From: JANNVZ01 sp046153915
GTDB lineage: Bacteria > Bacteroidota > Bacteroidia > Flavobacteriales_D > Sanyastnellaceae
Assembly: GCA_046153915.1 (NCBI GenBank)
Contig: JBJXFC010000261.1
Location: forward strand, 1-6,805
DNA: 6,805 nt
Direction of reading: 5' to 3'
Shown: one piece after another, positions 1 to 5,975 of the stretch
Position numbering within the stretch: the first letter of the stretch is position 1
Layout: every line of letters begins with the position of its first letter
The notes under the pieces: generated by a model
What the model was told of the DNA's origin: nothing
What the model saw: the letters and a program-made list of their open reading frames with translations, nothing else
Databases searched by the model: none
Translations under genes and position numbers: made by a program

Positions 1-13
1 CGCTAGACAAAAG

Positions 14-83
14 ACTTGGAGTTGGTAGTTGGTAGTTGGTACTTGGAAGTTAGTATTTAGTAATTGGTGAATGGAAGTTAGCG
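14..83 (+). repeat. Degenerate tandem heptamer array (left copy)
   Basis: Ten consecutive 7-bp units can be read in register: ACTTGGA, three exact GTTGGTA, then CTTGGAA, GTTAGTA, TTTAGTA, ATTGGTG, AATGGAA and GTTAGCG. The consensus is roughly NTTRGTA. The three identical units sit at 21-41 and divergence grows to the right. One unit in the opposite orientation (TACCAAA) follows at 94-100. The array ends about 50 bp before the next gene and has no coding potential. Arrays of this style are, from memory, a common intergenic element in Bacteroidota, but I could not check this. Function is unknown. Confidence 0.85.
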
Positions 84-135
84 ACTAAAAAGCTACCAAA
101 TAGTCATTGACCATAGACAAAAAAGGCAGACAGCA

Positions 136-747
136 ATGGGATATTATATCAGAGTTCTTGGAACAAGTAATCCAAACATCCACATTGACGAACTTGAGAG
201 AGCCTTGTCAAGGTCTGGGTTGACAGCAAAATTCGAAATTGACCCAACTGAAACAAAGGACAATTGGACAACTGTTGAAGTTTCAAATTTCGCAGGAAAC
301 TGTTTGATACAAATTGAACGAAATCATGTTGTTGATGGTGCCCTTGGGAAGGAAGAGCTTGAAGAGTTTAGAGAGGACATCAAATATTACAAACCTAATT
401 CAGCAGTTAAATGGCTTCTCAATTACTTTAACAATGTAAAAGTGGTTTACGCTTTTCAAATCTTACATGAGACAAAAAGCGAAGATGATTGGAAAATTAT
501 TGACTCTGTCCGTGCGAGAATTTTAGCCAATACGGGTGGTATCACACAAGCGGACAGTGAAGGTTTTTCTAATGAAAGCGGTTTTCACATTCTGTGGCAG
601 TTTTCGGATGATGTGGAAGGCGAGTATGATATGGCCGTTAAAAACTTCTTTGGCAATTGGACAAATTTTAGAATGGACTTGGGAGACCTAAAACAGAGAG
701 AAGAATTTTGGAAAGGCAAAGTTCCGAGAGGCGCTAAGAAACTATGA
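136..747 (+). CDS. Conserved hypothetical protein, 203 aa, cytoplasmic
   Basis: I do not assign a function. The protein starts MGYYIRVLGT and has no signal peptide or membrane segment, so it is probably cytoplasmic. It has one cysteine (Cys56) and is rich in acidic and aromatic residues. The region around residues 57-82 (IQIERN, then a run of Glu/Asp) looks like a helical acidic stretch. The C-terminal half has recognisable patches: YAFQIL (105-110), GGITQADSEGFSN (134-146) and FHILWQFSDD (150-159). The patterning and stops are those of a real gene, and the sequence resembles, from memory, a family of bacterial conserved hypothetical proteins of about 200 residues. The start is supported by a weak purine-rich AAAAGG 9-10 bp upstream. 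It lies between two heptamer arrays that face each other, a position suggesting an accessory gene. An immunity-type or defence-accessory role would be speculation. Confidence 0.85.
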   Translation: MGYYIRVLGTSNPNIHIDELERALSRSGLTAKFEIDPTETKDNWTTVEVSNFAGNCLIQIERNHVVDGALGKEELEEFREDIKYYKPNSAVKWLLNYFNNVKVVYAFQILHETKSEDDWKIIDSVRARILANTGGITQADSEGFSNESGFHILWQFSDDVEGEYDMAVKNFFGNWTNFRMDLGDLKQREEFWKGKVPRGAKKL

Positions 748-851
748 GAATGCATAAAGACAATTGAGAACTTCAGACAAACAAATTACTAGCTTCTCAC
801 TTATGACGTGGTCGAAAATGACACTTGAAAAATAACATGTACAAAGAACGA

Positions 852-928
852 AACCAAACACCCAGAACTTAGTACTAAGCACTGAATACCAAGTACCCAA
901 TACCAAATACTAACTACCAAATACCCCG
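852..928 (-). repeat. Degenerate tandem heptamer array (right copy, inverted relative to the left copy)
   Basis: On the + strand eleven 7-bp units read in register from 852: AACCAAA, CACCCAG, AACTTAG, TACTAAG, CACTGAA, TACCAAG, TACCCAA, TACCAAA, TACTAAC, TACCAAA, TACCCCG. Their reverse complements (TTTGGTA, GTTAGTA, CTTGGTA and others) belong to the same family as the units at 14-83, so the two arrays point at each other around the gene at 136-747. The array ends four bases before the inferred start of phhA. It therefore occupies the place where the promoter and ribosome binding site of phhA would be expected. Confidence 0.85.
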
Positions 929-932
929 CACC

Positions 933-1655
933 CTGAAACAAAACTACGACGCATATACAACTGAGGATCTTGAGGTCTGGACACTGCTTTACGACCGGCA
1001 AATGGAGCATCTTAAAACGCATGCCTGTCATGAATACCTGGAGGCACAGAAGCATGTTTCATTTCGGCGTGATCGCATTCCTCACTTTGATGAACTCAAT
1101 GAAATTCTGGATGATGTCACAGGGTTTGGATTAACGGTCGTGCCCAATATTCAGCCAAACGAGATCTTTTTCCCGGCGCTATCCGAGAAGCGCTTCACGG
1201 CTACAACCTGGCTGCGAAAAATGAGTGAACTGGATTACATCAGTGAGCCTGATATGTTTCATGATGTGTTTGGGCATGTCCCGCTGCTTTCACACAAAGT
1301 ATTTGCAGATTTTTTTCATCAATTCGGTGAACTTGGCGTTAAACACCTGGACAATCCGCAAGCGATAATTATGTTGGGTAGAGTATATTGGTTCACGGTA
1401 GAATTTGGTTTAATAGAAGAAAAAGGAGAAATCAAAATTTTCGGTGCGGGATTAATTTCATCTCATGGAGAATCGAAGCATTGTTTGTCAGATCAGGTGG
1501 TCCGGAAGCCATTCAACATTGAAGAAATCATGCATCAGGATTTTAATAATTCGGTGATGCAGGATTTGTATTTTGTGTTGCCAGATTTTGAGACATTGTT
1601 GCATTCATTGCCAGAAATTGAGAGAGTACTTGACTCTTCTGTCCCGAAGACATAA
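933..1655 (+). CDS. phhA: Phenylalanine 4-monooxygenase (phenylalanine hydroxylase), monomeric bacterial type, non-ATG start
   Basis: This is a non-heme iron, tetrahydropterin-dependent enzyme that hydroxylates phenylalanine to tyrosine with O2 in the cytoplasm. The iron site is visible: FHDVFGHVPLL gives the two histidines (His110 and His115 counted from the CTG at 933), and WFTVEFGL gives the glutamate (Glu157). Other family signatures are RIPHFDELNEIL, TTWLRKMSELDYISEPDMF and FGAGLISSHGE. The first ATG, at 1002, would drop 23 residues that look like the normal N-terminus (KQNYDAYTTEDLEVWTLLYD). In this frame no ATG, GTG or TTG occurs between the stop at 876-878 and 1002, so CTG 933 is the best start. 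This gives 240 residues, a normal length for catalytic-domain-only enzymes without the N-terminal ACT regulatory domain of animal enzymes. No Shine-Dalgarno or promoter is visible in the heptamer array just upstream. No pterin dehydratase or tyrosine-degradation gene is adjacent. The family call is firm and the start is inferred. Confidence 0.94.
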   Translation: MKQNYDAYTTEDLEVWTLLYDRQMEHLKTHACHEYLEAQKHVSFRRDRIPHFDELNEILDDVTGFGLTVVPNIQPNEIFFPALSEKRFTATTWLRKMSELDYISEPDMFHDVFGHVPLLSHKVFADFFHQFGELGVKHLDNPQAIIMLGRVYWFTVEFGLIEEKGEIKIFGAGLISSHGESKHCLSDQVVRKPFNIEEIMHQDFNNSVMQDLYFVLPDFETLLHSLPEIERVLDSSVPKT

Positions 1656-1698
1656 TAATTGGTCCGGTCTGAACTCAACTAAAAACAAATCCTTATCA

Positions 1699-1736
1699 CT
1701 TGTCGAAAGGCGACAATTCAATTGAATATCGACAAG
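1699..1736. promoter_or_regulatory. Overlapping alternative stem-loops and a palindrome after phhA
   Basis: The left arm CTTGTCG (1699-1705) can pair in two exclusive ways. TTGTCG (1700-1705) matches CGACAA (1711-1716) as a 6-bp stem with a 5-nt loop. CTTGTCG also matches CGACAAG (1730-1736) as a 7-bp stem. Between them sits a perfect 12-bp palindrome, ATTCAATTGAAT (1716-1727). No T-run follows, so a classical intrinsic terminator is not shown. It could mark the 3' end of phhA mRNA, be a leader structure of the next gene, or be a protein binding site. The inverted repeats are certain and the function is inferred. Confidence 0.5.
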
Positions 1737-1749
1737 CAATTTAGCGATT

Positions 1750-1766
1750 CTACATGTAACATGTAG
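1750..1766. promoter_or_regulatory. Near-perfect palindrome, possible operator, 16 bp before the beta-barrel gene
   Basis: CTACATGT, a single A, then ACATGTAG form an inverted repeat with 8-bp arms and a 1-bp centre. It ends 16 bp before the ATG at 1783. The symmetry suits a dimeric DNA-binding regulator or a very short hairpin in the 5' leader covering the translation start region. The 9-mer TAACATGTA inside it also occurs at 833-841, upstream of phhA. No matching -7 TAnnTTTG element is seen nearby. Confidence 0.4.
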
Positions 1767-1782
1767 ATTAAAACCAATTTCA

Positions 1783-2586
1783 ATGAAATTAAGATCTTTT
1801 GCCCTCCTAATCCTTTTTGCTTCCGTTTTTCATCTCCATTTTCCAGCTCAAAGTTCGCGCATCAAATACGGCCACAACTGGCAATTGTCGGCCAAATTGA
1901 ATATCGGCTACTACCGCCCACAAATTGCTCTAGAAAGTGATTTGAAGGAACCGATTCTATTAAATGATAAAATAAGTGGAATCTTTATCCGACCTGAAAT
2001 TGATGTTCGTTTTCCAATCGGACTTGTTCTTGGTATTGGATATCAAAACAACTCCATCAAAATCAATCAAAATGTTTTGTTGGAGGATATTCAGAAAGCC
2101 AATAACGCATACACAATTTCAGAAGGAGAATTTTCGCTTCGGTCATTTCAATCTGCTGTAACTCCAAAAATCGGTTGGCGTTTTCAATTTGTTGAGCGGG
2201 CATATATTGAACCGCACTTCAGTTATGTTCTGGGCCAATACGTCAGCACCTCAGCCGCGTACAATTTTATGGCGGTTGATAGCACAACATTATTCGTGAG
2301 AGAATATCAAAAAGGATCGCATAAATTGAGCGGTATTGCAATCGGGCTCGATATTGTAACAAGACAAGCCAGTATTTCCAGCGACGGTAGTGGTCTTTGG
2401 TATGGTATTTCACTGGGCTGGTCGCAATCAAAATCTTCAGGAAATCTTGAGTACACAGAGACTCAGCCAGACGGCACATTTACCCCCCATTCCATTCCTT
2501 TTGAAAAGTCGTGGTCGAATGTGAATGTCTCTGTAATTGTTGGTTTGCTGCTGAATTTTGAAAAAAAGTCCACGATTCCGGAATGA
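1783..2586 (+). CDS. Predicted outer-membrane beta-barrel protein, 267 aa
   Basis: The N-terminus is a clear signal peptide: MKLR, a hydrophobic stretch, then FPA before Gln23, with likely cleavage after Ala22. The mature part alternates polar and hydrophobic residues in short stretches rich in Tyr, Phe, Trp and Gly, such as WQLSAKLNIGYYRP, GLVLGIGYQNNSIKI, AYIEPHFSYVLGQYV and LWYGISLGWSQS. This is the pattern of transmembrane beta strands. The last strand, around VNVSVIVGLLLNF, ends in Phe and is followed by a short charged tail. Length and style fit the small 8-10-stranded OMP_b-brl-like proteins common in Bacteroidota, whose roles are mostly unknown. The next gene, also exported, begins 100 bp downstream on the same strand. 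Transport, adhesion or a structural role cannot be told apart from sequence. I give no gene symbol. Confidence 0.75.
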   Translation: MKLRSFALLILFASVFHLHFPAQSSRIKYGHNWQLSAKLNIGYYRPQIALESDLKEPILLNDKISGIFIRPEIDVRFPIGLVLGIGYQNNSIKINQNVLLEDIQKANNAYTISEGEFSLRSFQSAVTPKIGWRFQFVERAYIEPHFSYVLGQYVSTSAAYNFMAVDSTTLFVREYQKGSHKLSGIAIGLDIVTRQASISSDGSGLWYGISLGWSQSKSSGNLEYTETQPDGTFTPHSIPFEKSWSNVNVSVIVGLLLNFEKKSTIPE

Positions 2587-2686
2587 TAAATTCCATTTTC
2601 CAGTAAAACCTAAATTACGTGATAACTAAACACACCCTTAATGTTCAGGCAACATTTTTCTCCAATAGAATATAGAGTTTTGTCCT

Positions 2687-4909
2687 ATGAAGAAGGTACT
2701 CTATATTATTGCACTCGGATTGCTTTTATCCAGTGATGTTTTTGGTCAAATAACAATTGCCGAAGCGCGCAATCAAGGCCTTGGAGCAAATGTTACAATC
2801 CGTGGTGTTATCACAAACGGCGGTGAACTTGGAATTATTCGTTACATTCAGGATCCAACAGCCGCAATTGGAATTTATTCATTTGATTACTCCACTCTGA
2901 TGACTCGCGGAGATTCTGTGGAAATCTCAGGAACCATAAATGAATACGGAAACTTATTTGAAATAGACCCGGTATTGGATCTTGTTCCGGTTTCAACGCT
3001 CAATCCGCTACCCGCGCAACAGAATATAACGCCGGGTCAATTGGGTGAAGACCTCGAAGGTGAGCTTATTCGTCTCGAAGGAGTAACTTTTAATGATGGC
3101 GGTTCGATCTTCAACGGAAATACTTCGTATACATTTTCAAATGGTCTTGAAACTGCGACCATTTATGTTCGAAACGGTTCTCCAATGATTGGGCAGAATA
3201 TTCCGGCCGGAACAATTACCATCGTTGGAATTTGCTCGCAGTTCTTTTCCACATACCAGGTTCTGGCTCGCGATATGGACGACCTTATTGAAGCACCAGG
3301 CATTAATCTGACTTCTCAGGTAACCGTTTCAGATATCAATACAGATGGCTTTTCGCTAAACTGGACCACCAACCTCGATGGCACTACCGAAGTTGAATAT
3401 GGCCTCACACCTTCGCTCGAACTCGGCACTTTTGATGCTGGTGTTGTGTCTACCAACCACACGCTCGCATTATCAGGACTTGATCCCGGATATATCTATT
3501 ATGCACGCGTGTATTCCGTGGCCAACGGCGATACTGCTTTTAGTATCATTCGTCCTTACGGCACAGAATCACTTTCTTCAGGCGACATCACAGTTTACTT
3601 CAACAGTTCTGTTGATACTACTGTAAGCATAGATGAGAACGCCACTTTGTTGTACCATGCCATTGATGATACGCTTATTGCATACATCAACAGAGCTGAG
3701 CAATCACTTGATCTTACTATTTACGATTTCGACAATGAACTAATCAGCAATATTTCAGAAGCCATCAATGATGCCTACGACAGAGGTGTTATTGTGCGTT
3801 TTATTTCGGACGGATTTCAAGCCCCAACAAATTTTGGGGTGAATGAATTGATTCCCGAAATCCAAAAAATTGCCAGTCCAACCACAGATGATTACAACAT
3901 CATGCACAACAAATTTGTGATCATCGATGCAAACCACGAAGACCCGATGAAGCCCATTGTCTGGACAGGTTCAACCAATTGGACAGATCGCCAGATCAAT
4001 CGTGATCCCAACGATGTCATCATCATTCAGGATCAAACCCTTGCACGTGCTTATACACTTGAGTTTGAAGAAATGTGGGGTAGCAGCGGACCAGAGGCTG
4101 ATACTTTGACTTCCAAATTTGGCGCATACAAATCAGACAACACACCGCATGAATTTAAAGTACACGGCAACAGACTTGAATGTTATTTCAGTCCGAGTGA
4201 TGGTACTAACAATTACCTCCTGGCGTCGATGGAGTCTGTTGACTTCAATCTGTATTTTTCTACCATGTTGATTACCCGCGAAGATCTTGCTACAACCCTC
4301 ATCAACAAACACCAAATAGGATACGACGTGAAAGGCGTGATTGACGATGCCACAAGCACAACACAATACGACATATTAATCGCCGAACTAGCAGAAGAAG
4401 ACCTTGTTGTAAATGCGGATACCAATTTGATCATGCACCATAAGTACATGATTGTGGATGAAGGAAATCCAGACAATGATCCGATTATCTGGACTGGTTC
4501 ACATAACTGGAGCAACAATGCCAACAACCGCAATGATGAAAACACAGTAGTTGTGCATGACCCCAATATTGTAAACCAATACTACCAGGAATTTGTTGCA
4601 CGATTTGCTCAATGGCCTACGGTAGAACCTGCCGGAATTGCAGAAAACGCAGCTAGTTCACAGCGCAGCGCACAAGTATTTCCAAATCCAATCAGGCAAG
4701 GCCAAAATACCCAACTTAGCATTCCAGCCACGGGCCAGGGTCAGGTAAAGATTTACGATTATCAGGGCCGGGTTATCCGCTCAGAGAATTGGAATTCTTC
4801 AGCGAATCAAACACTGACACTCAAAACAAACGACTTGCAAAGCGGAGTGTACAGCATTGTTGTCGAAATTCAATCAGGCCGCTATACCGCCACTCTGGTA
4901 GTTGAATAA
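2687..4909 (+). CDS. T9SS-exported phospholipase D-like (HKD) protein with OB-fold and fibronectin III-like domains, 740 aa
   Basis: The order of parts is as follows. A signal peptide (1-20, likely cut at VFG/Q) comes first. Residues about 21-200 look like two OB-fold-like units of the kind attached to secreted nucleases (ITIAEARNQGLGANVTIRG, then GELIRLEGVTF). A fibronectin III-like domain spans about 206-290 (GFSLNWTT, LSGLDPGYIYYARVYS). The first PLD-like domain, about 320-466, has His407, Lys409 and Asp414 in HNKFVIID, then WTGSTNW at 426-432. The second, about 488-640, has His584, Lys586 and Asp591 in HHKYMIVD, then WTGSHNW at 602-608. The C-terminal 80 residues (FPNP at 665-668, VKIYDYQGRVI, LQSGVYSIVV) are a T9SS type A sorting domain. 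Both HKD halves are intact, so one chain can form a complete active site that hydrolyses phosphodiester bonds. The OB-like region favours a nuclease over a lipase, by inference. The product should reach the cell surface or medium. No Shine-Dalgarno is evident. Confidence 0.9.
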   Translation: MKKVLYIIALGLLLSSDVFGQITIAEARNQGLGANVTIRGVITNGGELGIIRYIQDPTAAIGIYSFDYSTLMTRGDSVEISGTINEYGNLFEIDPVLDLVPVSTLNPLPAQQNITPGQLGEDLEGELIRLEGVTFNDGGSIFNGNTSYTFSNGLETATIYVRNGSPMIGQNIPAGTITIVGICSQFFSTYQVLARDMDDLIEAPGINLTSQVTVSDINTDGFSLNWTTNLDGTTEVEYGLTPSLELGTFDAGVVSTNHTLALSGLDPGYIYYARVYSVANGDTAFSIIRPYGTESLSSGDITVYFNSSVDTTVSIDENATLLYHAIDDTLIAYINRAEQSLDLTIYDFDNELISNISEAINDAYDRGVIVRFISDGFQAPTNFGVNELIPEIQKIASPTTDDYNIMHNKFVIIDANHEDPMKPIVWTGSTNWTDRQINRDPNDVIIIQDQTLARAYTLEFEEMWGSSGPEADTLTSKFGAYKSDNTPHEFKVHGNRLECYFSPSDGTNNYLLASMESVDFNLYFSTMLITREDLATTLINKHQIGYDVKGVIDDATSTTQYDILIAELAEEDLVVNADTNLIMHHKYMIVDEGNPDNDPIIWTGSHNWSNNANNRNDENTVVVHDPNIVNQYYQEFVARFAQWPTVEPAGIAENAASSQRSAQVFPNPIRQGQNTQLSIPATGQGQVKIYDYQGRVIRSENWNSSANQTLTLKTNDLQSGVYSIVVEIQSGRYTATLVVE

Positions 4910-4922
4910 CGATTTGGCAGGA

Positions 4923-4968
4923 CCTTAAATGGACTGATTTACTGTTGCGTTATCAGTTTGATTTAAGG
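4923..4968. terminator. Long nested stem-loop after the PLD-like gene, possible transcript end
   Basis: CCTTAAAT (4923-4930) pairs with ATTTAAGG (4961-4968). Inside it, ACTGAT (4933-4938) pairs with ATCAGT (4952-4957). This makes 14 base pairs with a small 2/3-nt internal loop and a 13-nt terminal loop, starting 13 bp after the stop codon of the upstream gene. No run of T follows on the + strand, so it may be a 3' stabilising hairpin or a bidirectional structure instead of a strong intrinsic terminator. The rest of the spacer to 5139 shows no gene. Confidence 0.45.
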
Positions 4969-5106
4969 GAACTTCGGTGACATGCAAAAAGACGTGAACT
5001 GGGCTGTTGCGCATTAACCTGTTGTTTTTGTGCGAGTTACTCCAATGAGTTCACAACCTAAAGTTGCTAAAAAAAGTTGCAAATCGCATGCAAGTTGATT
5101 GCCGTC

Positions 5107-5114
5107 TATATTTG
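5107..5114 (+). promoter_or_regulatory. Candidate Bacteroidota -7 promoter element for fabG
   Basis: TATATTTG matches the Bacteroidota primary sigma factor -7 consensus TAnnTTTG exactly and ends 25 bp before the fabG ATG, giving a short leader. No well-placed TTTG or TTG -33 element was found at the usual 17-23 bp distance. The nearest are GTTGC at 5076-5080 (too far) and TTG at 5095-5097 (too near). A direct repeat AAAGTTGC occurs at 5060-5067 and 5073-5080, just upstream. Confidence 0.45.
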
Positions 5115-5139
5115 ACCAATTCAACCCAAATTGTAACAA

Positions 5140-5886
5140 ATGAAACTACTGGACGGAAAAGTGGCCATCATTACAGGCGCATCCCGCGGCATCGGAAAAG
5201 GAATTGCCGAAAAATTTATAGAACAAGGAGCTAAAGTTATTTTCACTTATGCAAGCAGCGACGACAAAGCGCGCGCCCTTGAAGCAGAGCTTGCTGCCAA
5301 AGGAGGAATAGCCAAAGGATATAAAAGTGACGCAGCCGATTTTGCCGCCGCGCACACCCTGATTGATGATGTAGTGCGGGATTTTGGCACTGTCGACATT
5401 CTCGTGAACAATGCCGGAATTACGCGCGACAATTTGCTGATGCGCATGACGGAAGAACACTGGGATGAAATCATTCGGGTGAATCTCAAATCAGTATTCA
5501 ACCTTACGAAAGCCGTTATCAAACCGATGCTCAAAGCAAAATATGGAAGCATCATCAACATGAGTTCGGTGGTGGGTGTAAAAGGAAATGCGGGTCAAGC
5601 CAACTATGCAGCATCCAAAGCCGGAATAATCGGTTTTACCAAAAGTGTTGCGGCAGAATTGGGTTCGCGCAACATCCGCTGCAATGCCATAGCGCCTGGT
5701 TTTATCGAAACCGAAATGACCGGAGCACTTGACGAAAAAACCGTTCAGGAATGGCGCAATGCAATTCCTCTAAAAAGAGGCGGATCTCCTGAAGATGTGG
5801 CCAATGCTACCCTTTTTCTCGCTTCAGACATGAGTGGATATATCACCGGACAAACACTTCATGTATGTGGTGGAATGCTGATGTAA
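5140..5886 (+). CDS. fabG: 3-oxoacyl-[acyl-carrier-protein] reductase, short-chain dehydrogenase
   Basis: This enzyme performs the NADPH-dependent reduction of 3-oxoacyl-ACP to 3-hydroxyacyl-ACP in the type II fatty acid elongation cycle, in the cytoplasm, usually as a tetramer. At 248 residues it has the normal family length. Motifs in order are the Rossmann glycine motif TGASRGIG (12-19), NNAG (90-93), the catalytic tetrad Asn115, Ser143 (MSSVVG), Tyr156 and Lys160 (YAASK), and PGFIETEMT (186-194), which is very typical of FabG. The C-terminus, GQTLHVCGGMLM, also fits FabG. The start is the first ATG and gives MKLLDGKVAIITGAS, as expected. There is no clear Shine-Dalgarno, which is common in this phylum. 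It has its own candidate promoter and lies 89 bp before the VWA gene, with no other fatty acid synthesis gene in view. Another SDR specificity, such as acetoacetyl-CoA reductase, is possible but less likely. Confidence 0.93.
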   Translation: MKLLDGKVAIITGASRGIGKGIAEKFIEQGAKVIFTYASSDDKARALEAELAAKGGIAKGYKSDAADFAAAHTLIDDVVRDFGTVDILVNNAGITRDNLLMRMTEEHWDEIIRVNLKSVFNLTKAVIKPMLKAKYGSIINMSSVVGVKGNAGQANYAASKAGIIGFTKSVAAELGSRNIRCNAIAPGFIETEMTGALDEKTVQEWRNAIPLKRGGSPEDVANATLFLASDMSGYITGQTLHVCGGMLM

Positions 5887-5975
5887 TTTTTGTTTGATAT
5901 CCACGTTCAAATTTTTCAACGTAAAACTGCTTTTTAAGGAAACACTGATCGACTGATTATTTTCCAGATTTAACT

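Noticed and set aside
748..851. Possible integron attC recombination site after the unknown gene
   Set aside because: I looked for paired RYYYAAC and GTTRRRY core sites around a hairpin and found none.
852..928. CRISPR array or clustered promoter elements on the minus strand
   Set aside because: Units are 7 bp without spacers, so it is not CRISPR. TATTTGG-like segments do not make a full TAnnTTTG with correct upstream spacing, and no minus-strand gene follows.
801..1055. 84-residue minus-strand open frame rich in hydrophobic residues
   Set aside because: It reads through the heptamer array and the start of phhA on the opposite strand. Its composition (Tyr, Leu, Val, Gly) comes from the repeat, with no recognisable domain.
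1381..1655. Lower GC in the last part of phhA (about 37%) than in the first part (about 46%), hinting at a mosaic gene
   Set aside because: The protein sequence is continuous and family-typical throughout. The difference is modest and can arise from codon choice and amino acid content.
4133..4566. Two overlapping minus-strand open frames inside the PLD-like gene
   Set aside because: They are antisense shadows of a strongly supported coding region and show no domain.
5146..5561. Two minus-strand open frames of 104 residues inside fabG
   Set aside because: They mirror fabG in antisense, as is common in codon-biased genes. fabG itself is unambiguous.
5903..5922. ACGTT/AACGT inverted repeat after fabG as a terminator
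   Set aside because: It has only 5-bp arms around a 10-nt loop, and the T-run lies about 9 bp downstream, so it is too weak to call.
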